Assembly: GCA_031270875.1 (NCBI GenBank)
Contig: JAISXC010000283.1
Location: 1 to 7,309 of the forward strand
Source: Desulfovibrio sp.
GTDB lineage: Bacteria; Desulfobacterota; Desulfovibrionia; Desulfovibrionales; Desulfovibrionaceae
Direction: 5' to 3'
DNA: 7,309 bases
In this document: in pieces, positions 1-6,073 of the stretch
How the letters are laid out: each line of letters begins with the position of its first letter
Numbering within the stretch: the stretch's first letter is position 1
Position numbers and translations under genes: made by a program
Notes under the pieces: model-generated
The model's input: only the letters and a program-made list of their open reading frames with translations
What the model was told of the DNA's origin: nothing
Databases searched by the model: none

Positions 1-240
1 CGCAACGACGCCGTCTCGGCGCGCCTTGAAGGGATGACGCCCGAGGACGGGGATCATTTGCTGGCGGTTGCCGGTTATATGACGATACACACCCGCCAGC
101 TTGACATGATCATGCAGGATGCGGCGCAGGTGGCCGCGCGACGGGGGGAAATGCTTGCCCATTGCCGGAGTCTTTTTACCGGACGGGCTTTGCCCGTCCA
201 CGTTGGAGCGAGAAACGCCGGAGCGGGAACACAGCCATGA
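1..240 (+). CDS. C-terminal end of a PEP/pyruvate-binding (PEP-synthase-like) protein, 5' truncated
   Basis: The frame is open from base 1 and stops with TGA at 238-240, giving 79 visible codons of a gene that begins before the window. The visible part contains GYMTIHTRQLDMIMQ, which lines up closely with GYLLIHTRQVDMIMR near the C-terminus of the full-length PEP-synthase-like protein at 2343-4943; the surrounding residues (acidic stretch before it, basic helix after it) also correspond. It is therefore read as a paralogue of that protein. The tail after this motif is longer than in the paralogue and rich in Gly/Ala/Arg. The stop overlaps the start of the histidine kinase (ATGA), which implies translational coupling and one transcript. 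Whether its N-terminal part carries the ATP-grasp and phosphohistidine domains cannot be seen here. The paralogy is seen in the sequence; the enzyme class is inferred from it. Confidence 0.8.
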   Translation, partial: RNDAVSARLEGMTPEDGDHLLAVAGYMTIHTRQLDMIMQDAAQVAARRGEMLAHCRSLFTGRALPVHVGARNAGAGTQP

Positions 241-1940
241 CCAAATCTCAAACCGCCCGCCGCGAATACAGGCGAATTTACAGGCGGATACTGTTGACGT
301 TGCTTTTGCTGGCGCTCACTCCTCTGGCCGGTCTCGGCCTCTTTTGCCTGAACAGAATCAACGCCATCTATGACGAAAAAATCAACGCCGGCATCGAAGC
401 CCTGACAAACAGCAAGCGCCGCGCGCTGGATACCTTTATGGCGGAGCGGGTGGCGCAGATAAAAACCCTGGCGTTCACCCATCCGTATGCGGAACTGAAA
501 AACCGCGACCGTTTGGGCGAGATTTTCACCATCATGCAGAACAACAGTCATTCCTTCGCTGATCTGGGCATCATCGGCATGGACGGGCATCATGTGGCTT
601 ATGTGGGGCCGTATGATCTGCGCGACGCCGATTATTCCGGCGAGCACTGGTTTGGTGAAACGCTGCGCAAAGGGATTCACATCAGCGACGTGTTTATGGG
701 CTTCCGTCAGGTCCCCCATTTTATCATCGCAGCGTTGCGGCATACGGGCGAGCACAGCTTTATCCTGCGCGCCACCATTGATATGGACGCCGTGGACTCC
801 CTGCTTGAGCGGGCTTATTCCGTCCGCAACAGCGACGCCTTTTTGATCAATAACCTGGGAGTGCTGCAAACCATGAGCCTCTTCCACGGCAGGATAATGG
901 ACAAGGTGGACTTCTCCCTCCCGGCGCTTTCCAGAGACAAAATAAGAACTTTCACCATACGGGGGCCTCGCGGTCTGATGCTGGCGGCCGTTGCGCCCCT
1001 GGAAGCCATCCGGTGGTTTCTTGTCGTGGAAGATGATGTGACGGAAAGCCTCCAGCCGCTGCAGCGGCTGAAGATGCTCATTGTGACTCTGGTGATTCTT
1101 GGCGGGGGGCTTGTGGTCGCGGGCGCGTTGCTGTGTTCGCGTCTTTTGATCGACTTCCTCGCCGCGGCGGACGAAAAGCAGGCCCATATCGACGCCCGCC
1201 TGTTACAGTCAAGCAAAATGGCCGCGCTGGGCAAAATGGCCGCAGGAGTGGCGCACGAAATCAACAATCCCCTGATGCTCATCCAGGAGAACGCGGGCTG
1301 GATACGCGATCTGCTTGCTGACGAAGATTCGGCGGTGATGCGGAGTCATGGCGACATCTTGGAGAGCGCCGTCAAAATAGAAAGCCATGTCGCCCGGGCC
1401 AAGGGAATCACCCAGCGCATGCTGGGTTTCGGGCGACGCATGAACCCGGGGCGGGCGGAGATACTGCTGAACTCCCTTGCGGAGCAGGCTATGGAAATGC
1501 TGAAAACAGAGGCGGCGGCGCGCAACATAGAAATCGTCAAGGAGTTTGACCCCCATCTGCCCGTCATTTTGTCTGATCAGGCGCAACTGGAACAGGTTTT
1601 CATCAACATTATCGATAACGCCATTGACGCCGTCGGCAGAGACGGCAAAGTGGCTGTGGCGACCGGGTTCTGCGGAGACGGGGTGCGTATTTCCTTCAAG
1701 GATACCGGACCCGGCATGGATGAGGAGACGCGGCGGCATATTTTCGATCCGTTTTTCACCACCAAGAAAGTGGGCGAAGGCACGGGGCTGGGACTTGCCA
1801 TCTGTTATTCCATTCTGGAAAAACTCGGCGGGCGCATTGAAGTGGCAAGCAGCCCGGGCCAGGGTGCTGAATTTGTCATTACGCTGCCTCTGGAAGGACC
1901 CGCCGATTTGGAGGAGCCGTCTGGGGAACAGCCGGAATAG
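237..1940 (+). CDS. Membrane-bound sensor histidine kinase with periplasmic sensing domain
   Basis: This is a 567-residue two-component sensor kinase. A basic N-terminus leads into TM1 (about residues 18-38), then a periplasmic region of about 240 residues that looks like a Cache/PAS-type ligand sensor (YVGPYDLRDADYS at about 122-134, then ISDVF and GFRQVPHF). TM2 spans about 281-300. The cytoplasmic part has an H-box, AAGVAHEINNPL, with the phospho-acceptor His340, and a HATPase domain with N-box NIIDNAID (Asn457, Asn461), G1 DTGPGMD (Asp489), an F-box FDPFFTTK, and G2 GEGTGLGL (513-520). The layout resembles the NtrB/DctB class, without an obvious HAMP domain. The ATG at 237 is chosen because it gives the 4-base ATGA overlap with the upstream gene and has GGGA 8 bases ahead; the frame is open further upstream to 162, but that start would overlap the previous gene by 79 bases. 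The response regulator follows after 20 bases and is the obvious partner. The ligand is unknown. Confidence 0.93.
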   Translation: MTKSQTARREYRRIYRRILLTLLLLALTPLAGLGLFCLNRINAIYDEKINAGIEALTNSKRRALDTFMAERVAQIKTLAFTHPYAELKNRDRLGEIFTIMQNNSHSFADLGIIGMDGHHVAYVGPYDLRDADYSGEHWFGETLRKGIHISDVFMGFRQVPHFIIAALRHTGEHSFILRATIDMDAVDSLLERAYSVRNSDAFLINNLGVLQTMSLFHGRIMDKVDFSLPALSRDKIRTFTIRGPRGLMLAAVAPLEAIRWFLVVEDDVTESLQPLQRLKMLIVTLVILGGGLVVAGALLCSRLLIDFLAAADEKQAHIDARLLQSSKMAALGKMAAGVAHEINNPLMLIQENAGWIRDLLADEDSAVMRSHGDILESAVKIESHVARAKGITQRMLGFGRRMNPGRAEILLNSLAEQAMEMLKTEAAARNIEIVKEFDPHLPVILSDQAQLEQVFINIIDNAIDAVGRDGKVAVATGFCGDGVRISFKDTGPGMDEETRRHIFDPFFTTKKVGEGTGLGLAICYSILEKLGGRIEVASSPGQGAEFVITLPLEGPADLEEPSGEQPE

Positions 1941-1960
1941 AAAAAACATGAGGGGCTTTT

Positions 1961-2341
1961 ATGCGGGCACTTTTTGTGGATGACGAAACGGAGTTTCTGG
2001 AATTGATGGAGAAGCGCCTTGCCCGGCGCAATATCAGCATTGCCACGGCTCCGGACGGCAAAACAGCGCTGGATATGCTGGATGCGGCCCTCAACTCCGG
2101 CGGGGAAATGTTTCAGGTTGTCGTGCTGGACGTGCGCATGCCAGGCATGGACGGCTTGGAAACATTGCGCCGCATAAAGGATAAAGTCCCCGGCCTGCCG
2201 GTGCTTCTGCTTACCGGGCATGCCTGCATGGGAGTGGCCGTGCAGGGTATGGATATCGGCGCGTATGATTATATGTTGAAGCCTGTGGCCATCAGCGAGC
2301 TGATGGCCAAAATGGAGGAGGCGGCCGGCTTCGCCGTATAG
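1961..2341 (+). CDS. Single-domain (CheY-like) response regulator
   Basis: This 126-residue protein is a receiver domain and nothing else. The acidic pocket is Asp7-Asp8, the phospho-acceptor is Asp57 in VVVLDVRMPGMDG, the switch Thr is Thr85 in LLLTGH, and the conserved Lys is Lys107 in LKP. No DNA-binding or enzymatic output domain follows; the protein ends about 17 residues after the LKP motif. AGGGG lies 5 bases before the ATG. It is almost certainly phosphorylated by the kinase encoded 20 bases upstream. With no output domain it must act by binding a protein partner or by passing phosphate on to another relay protein. The next gene starts one base after its stop, so the PEP-synthase-like enzyme is a candidate partner; that link is inference from gene order. 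Confidence 0.93.
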   Translation: MRALFVDDETEFLELMEKRLARRNISIATAPDGKTALDMLDAALNSGGEMFQVVVLDVRMPGMDGLETLRRIKDKVPGLPVLLLTGHACMGVAVQGMDIGAYDYMLKPVAISELMAKMEEAAGFAV

Positions 2342-2342
2342 G

Positions 2343-4943
2343 ATGATGTTGTCGCTGTTGCGCCGCCTGTTCGGCGGCAAGCCCGCAGTCGGCGATGGGC
2401 GCGGGGAGGAGTCTGCTCATGAGGCGGCGTTCCGGGAGCGCCTTCAGGAACGCTGCGAGCGCTTCAGGCATCTGCTTTCCGCCAACAAGAAAGCTCTGGA
2501 GGCCATGAGCGATATGGAGGAGCGCCTTGCGGGCGGCGCTCCCTTCGGGGCGGGATACCTCCAGACAGCCGTTGAAAGGGTCGCGGAACCGGTGCAAACC
2601 ATGGTCAGGGAGTTGAATGCTCTCTCGGACAACAGGTATGCGTCCCTGAACGACTCCTTCAAACGCGTTTCAGCCAGGATGACTGAAATAGCGGACGTCG
2701 GGAGAAACGATTCGGGGCCTGCGCAAGGCCCGCTCGTTATGCCGCTTGCGGAGATACGCCTCGCGGATTTGCCTCTGGTGGGCGGGAAGATGGCCAATTT
2801 GGGAGAAGTTCGGGCACGCCTCGGACTGCCCGTGCCTGATGGCTTTGCCGTGACGACATCGGCCTATTATGCCTTTATGCGGCACAACAACCTTCACGGG
2901 GGATTTGCCCGTCGCATTGCCGCCACGGATATGGATAATCTGGACGAGGTCTTCAGGCTCTCCACCGACTTGCAGCACGGCGTGCTTGCCGAGCCCCTGC
3001 CGCCGGAGCTGGACAAGGCCATCACGGAAGCCGTGAACTCCATGAAAGAAAAGACCGGCGATCTTCTGCTTGCCCTGCGCAGCAGCGCCGTGGGGGAGGA
3101 TTCCCTGGGCGTGACTTTTGCCGGGCAATATCGCTCGGAACTTCACGTGCCGCCGGACGAAGCCTGTGACGTGTGGAAGGAAATAATCGCCAGCAAATAC
3201 TCGGTAACCGCCATGACCTATCGTTTCCAACGCGGCATACCCGATGACGCCGCTCCCATGTGCGTCGGTGTGCTTTCCATGGTTGAAGCGCGCGCGGGAG
3301 GGGTCGCCTACAGCCGCGATCCCGTGGCCGCCGCGCAGGGGCGCGAGCAGGTGCTGCTCAACGCCGTGCGGGGTATGCCGAAGGCTGTTGTGGACGGAAC
3401 CGTAACGCCGGACGTTTTTATTTTCAACCGGGATAATCCACCGTGTCTGCTGGAGAAATTGCTTGCGGACAATACCCGGGGCAGCGGAGCCTCCGCCGGA
3501 GCCATAAGCGACAATCAGGCGCGGCGGATAGCGGACACGGCCCTTGCGCTAGAAAGCTATTATGACGAGCCGCAGGATATGGAATGGGCTTATGACGTAA
3601 ACGGGCGCATGGTGGTCCTGCAGACGCGCCCTTTGCGGGAGTCCACGCGCGGCGCTCCGACGCAGGAGGCAAGAAACGGAACGGCTCTGCCGCCCGGTCT
3701 TGTTGTCCTTGCCGAAGGGGGAGTTCCGGTAAGCCCCGGCGTGGGGACAGGACCCGTTTTTGTGGGACGAAAGCAGGCGGACATGCTGTCTTTTCCCGCC
3801 GGCGGGATATTGGTGGTCGGGCATGCTCACCCGCGCTGGGCTACGCTGCTTTCCCGCGCGGTCGGTCTGGTGAGCGAGACGGGCGGCATGGCCGGGCATC
3901 TGGCCTCCGTCGCGAGGGAATATCGCCTGCCTGCCTTGTTCAGCCTGAAAAACGCTTGCGCGCTGCTTGAAAACGCCGGTGAAGTGACTCTTGACGCAGA
4001 ACGAGCCGTTGTTTTTGCCGGAAAGCATCCGGAGATTGTCCCCTCCGCCGGAGAACCGGACAATCTGATGGCGGGCAGCCCCGTTCAGCGGCGGCTTCAG
4101 GAGATCGGGCGGCTGGTGGTTCCCCTGCATCTGCTTGATCCCGATTCCGTTGAGTTCACGCCTGAAAATTGCCGGAGCCTGCACGATGTCACCCGCTTTT
4201 GCCATGAAAAAGCCGTACGCGTCATGTTTGACGACGACGGCGTGGGGCGCCGCATTGGCAGGCAGCTCAAGGCGGGCGCGAAATTGCAGTACTGGGTCGT
4301 GGATATGGGGGGTGGTTTCACAAAACGGGTGACAGGGCCGGTGGTGGATATCGCCGAGATCGCCAGCGTCCCCATGTTGGCCCTGTGGGACGGAATGACG
4401 GCCGTGCCCTGGGCCGGCCCGCCGGCAGCCGGGGCGGCCGGTTTTATGAGCCTGGTGTTTGAAAGCGCAATGAACCCGGAACTAGAGGAGGCCGCGCCCA
4501 CGGTCATGACGGACAGAAATTTTTTCATTATCTCGGCGCGCTATATGATTCTTCAGGCCCGGTACGGCTACCATCTCTGCACGGTGGAGTGTCTGGCGGA
4601 CGAGAATCGCCATGAGAATTTCGTGAGTTTCCAGTTCAAGGGAGGAGCGGCCGATCGCGAGCGCCGCCATCTTCGCGCCGCGATGATCGCTTCCTTGCTG
4701 GAGGAGAACGGTTTTCGCACGGACGTGAAAAGCGACGCGTTGTTTGCCGCCGCTGAGGGGTTTGACGCGGAGACGACACTGCGAAAAATTCGCTTGCTGG
4801 GGTATCTGCTTATCCACACGCGCCAAGTGGATATGATCATGCGCGAAACAGGACGCGCCAAGGCCCTGAGACAGAAACTCCGCGCCGACATGGTCGCGCT
4901 GGCTGAAAAACCCTTGCGTTTTTACGGAGATAGTGTTACATAA
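2343..4943 (+). CDS. PEP-synthase-like protein: ATP-grasp PEP/pyruvate-binding domain plus phosphohistidine domain, non-standard C-terminus
   Basis: This 866-residue protein has four parts. Residues 1 to about 120 are charged and helical, possibly coiled coil. Residues from about 145 to 432 are a PPDK/PEP-synthase N-terminal ATP-grasp domain, with GGKMANLGE (Lys149), RSSAVGEDS (Arg246), FAGQY (259-263), DMEWAYD (412-418) and QTRPL (427-431). Residues about 470-545 are the swivelling PEP-utiliser domain with phospho-acceptor His519 in GGMAGHLASVARE. The last ~320 residues contain SLHDVTRFCHEKA, ISFQFKGG-like VSFQFKGGAADRERR and HTRQVDMIM, and show no PEP-synthase TIM-barrel motifs. Known PPDK/PpsA enzymes move phosphate from ATP through this His to pyruvate; here the final acceptor is unclear because the usual pyruvate/PEP-binding barrel appears absent. 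Gly518 stands where PPDK and PpsA often have Ser/Thr/Cys. Its start follows the response-regulator stop by one base; a GGAGGAGG lies 21 bases upstream, so coupling is likely. ATG at 2346 is an alternative start. Confidence 0.85.
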   Translation: MMLSLLRRLFGGKPAVGDGRGEESAHEAAFRERLQERCERFRHLLSANKKALEAMSDMEERLAGGAPFGAGYLQTAVERVAEPVQTMVRELNALSDNRYASLNDSFKRVSARMTEIADVGRNDSGPAQGPLVMPLAEIRLADLPLVGGKMANLGEVRARLGLPVPDGFAVTTSAYYAFMRHNNLHGGFARRIAATDMDNLDEVFRLSTDLQHGVLAEPLPPELDKAITEAVNSMKEKTGDLLLALRSSAVGEDSLGVTFAGQYRSELHVPPDEACDVWKEIIASKYSVTAMTYRFQRGIPDDAAPMCVGVLSMVEARAGGVAYSRDPVAAAQGREQVLLNAVRGMPKAVVDGTVTPDVFIFNRDNPPCLLEKLLADNTRGSGASAGAISDNQARRIADTALALESYYDEPQDMEWAYDVNGRMVVLQTRPLRESTRGAPTQEARNGTALPPGLVVLAEGGVPVSPGVGTGPVFVGRKQADMLSFPAGGILVVGHAHPRWATLLSRAVGLVSETGGMAGHLASVAREYRLPALFSLKNACALLENAGEVTLDAERAVVFAGKHPEIVPSAGEPDNLMAGSPVQRRLQEIGRLVVPLHLLDPDSVEFTPENCRSLHDVTRFCHEKAVRVMFDDDGVGRRIGRQLKAGAKLQYWVVDMGGGFTKRVTGPVVDIAEIASVPMLALWDGMTAVPWAGPPAAGAAGFMSLVFESAMNPELEEAAPTVMTDRNFFIISARYMILQARYGYHLCTVECLADENRHENFVSFQFKGGAADRERRHLRAAMIASLLEENGFRTDVKSDALFAAAEGFDAETTLRKIRLLGYLLIHTRQVDMIMRETGRAKALRQKLRADMVALAEKPLRFYGDSVT

Positions 4944-4950
4944 AAAGCTG

Positions 4951-4956
4951 CATAAT
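4951..4956 (+). promoter_or_regulatory. Possible -10 element for the tRNA-Val gene
   Basis: CATAAT matches TATAAT at five of six positions and ends 22 bases before the tRNA, which would leave a leader of roughly 16 bases for processing. It sits inside the perfect palindrome GCATAATATGC (4950-4960). No convincing -35 element is seen at the right distance. No terminator separates the upstream gene from the tRNA, so readthrough from the operon is also possible. Confidence 0.3.
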
Positions 4957-4978
4957 ATGCGCTCTGGATGTTTGTTCC

Positions 4979-5054
4979 GGGCAGTTAGCTCAGTTGGCGG
5001 AGCACCGCCCTTACAAGGCGGGGGCCACAGGTTCAAGTCCTGTACTGCCCACCA
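4979..5054 (+). tRNA. tRNA-Val (anticodon UAC), CCA encoded
   Basis: A complete cloverleaf can be drawn. The acceptor stem GGGCAGT (4979-4985) pairs perfectly with ACTGCCC (5044-5050), followed by A and encoded CCA. The D stem is GCTC/GAGC, the anticodon stem CCGCC/GGCGG is perfect, and the seven-base loop CTTACAA (5010-5016) carries anticodon TAC at 5012-5014, which reads valine GUA codons and usually other GUN codons. The T arm is ACAGG-TTCAAGT-CCTGT. The gene marks the boundary between the GC-rich operon and the AT-richer, repeat-laden right half. tRNA 3' ends are common integration targets, but no second copy of this 3' end is present in the window. Confidence 0.97.
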
Positions 5055-5062
5055 GGAATAGC

Positions 5063-5096
5063 AAGGCTTTCCGGGAAATCACCGAAAGCCTTTTTT
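5063..5096 (+). terminator. Rho-independent terminator after tRNA-Val
   Basis: AAGGCTTTC (5063-5071) pairs perfectly with GAAAGCCTT (5084-5092), a 9-bp stem with a 12-base loop that runs into six Ts (5091-5096). It begins 8 bases after the tRNA CCA and should end transcription of the tRNA and of any readthrough from the upstream operon. Confidence 0.88.
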
Positions 5097-5290
5097 GTTT
5101 TCAGGGCATTTTGTACAAGGACTGTACAAGTTTTTTAAGATAAGGGATGTGAAGAACGATGAAGGCTCGACTTGAATCCACCACCCATGGGACGTCCTAA
5201 AGTTAAACTTAGGCCCGTTCATCTAACCAAAAAATTCGGGAATTGGACAAGAGAAAATCTAAGAGCACAGGGGTTCCATGTTTTCAGGGC
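5096..5290 (+). repeat. 12-bp direct repeat TGTTTTCAGGGC flanking a 171-bp segment
   Basis: Identical 12-base copies lie at 5096-5107 and 5279-5290. The first copy begins in the T-run of the tRNA terminator. They could be a short duplication left by an insertion or recombination event, or chance; the sequence between them has no recognisable gene. Confidence 0.45.
5111..5129 (+). repeat. Inverted repeat TTGTACA-AGGAC-TGTACAA
   Basis: Seven bases pair perfectly across a 5-base spacer, and six Ts (5131-5136) follow after one G. It could be a second, weaker terminator behind the tRNA or a dyad-symmetric protein-binding site. The weak A/T-rich stem makes it a poor terminator on its own. Confidence 0.5.
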
Positions 5291-5379
5291 GTGCGAGGAT
5301 TTTCCCCCCCCCATGCGCTTGATATTTATCCGTTTATTCCTTCATAAATACGCCGGAAAAAGTAGTTATGTCACATTGT

Positions 5380-5396
5380 TGTCATATATTATGACA
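5380..5396. repeat. 17-bp palindrome TGTCATATATTATGACA
   Basis: TGTCATA and TATGACA pair perfectly across TAT. A further ATGTCA half-site lies at 5369-5374, so the half-site occurs three times in 30 bases. The form suits a dimeric helix-turn-helix regulator. It lies just beyond the terminator of the minus-strand operon, so what it would control is unclear. Confidence 0.45.
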
Positions 5397-5398
5397 TG

Positions 5399-5434
5399 AA
5401 AAAGCCCCCGTTCCCGAAGAAGCGAGGGCTTTTT
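5399..5434 (-). terminator. Hairpin terminator of the minus-strand operon, probably bidirectional
   Basis: AAAAAGCCCCCG (5399-5410) pairs with CGAGGGCTTTTT (5423-5434) over 12 positions with one G-T type wobble or mismatch depending on strand, leaving a 12-base loop. Both strands end in five Ts, so it can work in either direction. It lies 26 bases beyond the stop codon of the 67-residue gene, the expected place for the end of the minus-strand operon. Confidence 0.85.
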
Positions 5435-5460
5435 GTTGTGGCTTGTGCCGTGGCGTGCGT

Positions 5461-5664
5461 TTATTCCGCGCTCACAGGGCTATGTTGCTTTTCGTTCCAC
5501 CTCGGCCAGACTTCCCTTGCTATATCTGACAGCATAATGGCCATAGCAAACCAGACAGTATCGTCAAGGTCTACTCTGTGGTCTTCCATAGTGCCCACAG
5601 CGTAGGAAAGCAACATCAGTTTGGCGTAAATGCTTTCGCGGTCAAGCGGTTTTGTGGCGGACAT
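5461..5664 (-). CDS. Small acidic hypothetical protein, 67 aa, last gene of the minus-strand operon
   Basis: I do not recognise a family. The product is a soluble, mostly helical-looking protein, with hydrophobic positions spaced as in amphipathic helices (YAKLMLLSYAVG; DDTVWFAMAIMLSDIAREVW at about 33-52). Its ATG (5664-5662) is two bases after the stop of the 111-residue gene and has AAGGGA six bases upstream, so the pair is co-translated. A hairpin terminator follows 26 bases after the stop. The segment DDTVWFAMAIMLSDIA resembles DEAWYGMQVVLDLLLDKI in the upstream protein (acidic-x-Trp-aromatic-Met-hydrophobic-Leu-Asp), so the two may be distant relatives or share a partner. It reads like an accessory protein of a genomic island. 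It is a better gene than the overlapping plus-strand frame, which has no ribosome site. Confidence 0.72.
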   Translation of the reverse strand: MSATKPLDRESIYAKLMLLSYAVGTMEDHRVDLDDTVWFAMAIMLSDIAREVWPRWNEKQHSPVSAE

Positions 5665-5666
5665 GG

Positions 5667-6002
5667 CTATTCCCTTTCCGCCAGGGCGGGGGCATCGCCG
5701 TCGTCAGGCGCGCTCATGGGAAAATTATACCATCCCATACCGATTTCAATCTTGTCCAGAAGCAGGTCAAGGACAACCTGCATACCGTACCACGCTTCAT
5801 CACGAATCACCAAATCCGCATCCGGCACCATGGCGGCAAAGTCCTGCAAGAAATAGACAAGCCCTTTCGCGTCCAGTAGCAGACATTCTTTATACCCGTG
5901 GCGTAGTGAACGCGGCAGGGATAATGTCCTGACCTCTTTCACGTTGCAGAGAACCTTGCCCTTGCCGTCGCCATTGTTCATTGTTACTTTTGATTCAGCC
6001 AT
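5667..6002 (-). CDS. Hypothetical protein, 111 aa, middle gene of the minus-strand operon
   Basis: No family is recognised. The start is placed at 6002 (MAESKV) because GGAGGT lies six bases upstream; the in-frame ATG at 6020 has no ribosome site and would add only six residues. No membrane segment or signal peptide is seen. Residues 1-20 are polar; about 22-45 hold basic residues (RTLSLPRSLRHGYKE); about 48-95 look helical with the aromatic/aliphatic segment DEAWYGMQVVLDLLLDKIEI; the last 15 residues are acidic and probably disordered. The stop is two bases before the 67-residue gene, and the upstream neighbour is the excisionase-like gene. The 70-base gap to that gene contains a strong hairpin (6031-6065). 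The function is unknown; co-transcription with an excisionase-like regulator points to a mobile-element accessory role. Confidence 0.75.
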   Translation of the reverse strand: MAESKVTMNNGDGKGKVLCNVKEVRTLSLPRSLRHGYKECLLLDAKGLVYFLQDFAAMVPDADLVIRDEAWYGMQVVLDLLLDKIEIGMGWYNFPMSAPDDGDAPALAERE

Positions 6003-6030
6003 GATTGCACCTCCATGCAATTCGGGTTAG

Positions 6031-6065
6031 GCCCGGTAGGGAAGTTCACGGCCTCCCTGCCGGGC
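6031..6065 (-). repeat. Strong intercistronic hairpin in the minus-strand operon
   Basis: GCCCGGTAGGGA (6031-6042) and TCCCTGCCGGGC (6054-6065) pair over 12 positions with a single internal mismatch, around an 11-base loop. It lies just after the stop of the excisionase-like gene (6074) and 17 bases before the ribosome site of the 111-residue gene. In the minus direction there is no T-run, so it is more likely an attenuating, processing or stabilising structure than a full terminator. In the plus direction a T-rich stretch follows, giving a weak antisense terminator. Confidence 0.65.
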
Positions 6066-6073
6066 TGATTTTG

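Larger units (their letters stand above)
5097..5398. other. Gene-poor junction segment after the tRNA terminator
   Basis: No convincing gene is seen in these 302 bases. An open frame on the plus strand (5172-5399, 75 codons) has no Shine-Dalgarno and an unusual composition; its middle (MGRPKVKLRPVHLTKKFGNW) reads somewhat protein-like, so a decayed gene fragment cannot be excluded. The segment holds the inverted repeat TTGTACA/TGTACAA (5111-5129), the near-palindrome CCTAAAGTTAAACTTAGG (5196-5213), a run of nine Cs (5304-5312), a 12-bp direct repeat TGTTTTCAGGGC (5096-5107 and 5279-5290), and the palindrome TGTCATATATTATGACA (5380-5396). This density of short symmetric sites beside a tRNA fits an integration junction. 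Confidence 0.5.

Noticed and set aside
162..236. Upstream ATG extending the histidine kinase by 25 residues
   Set aside because: It would overlap the preceding gene by 79 bases, and the extra residues are not signal-like; the ATG at 237 gives the usual 4-base overlap and a ribosome site.
75..1187. Long open frame (370 codons) on the minus strand opposite the histidine kinase
   Set aside because: It is a GC-rich shadow: it is antisense to well-supported kinase domains and its translation is full of His/Gln/Arg with no recognisable motif.
5396..5605. Plus-strand frame with a signal-peptide-like start (MKKPPFPKKRGLFVVACAVA)
   Set aside because: Its start lies inside the terminator hairpin, it has no ribosome site, and it is antisense to the better supported 67-residue gene.
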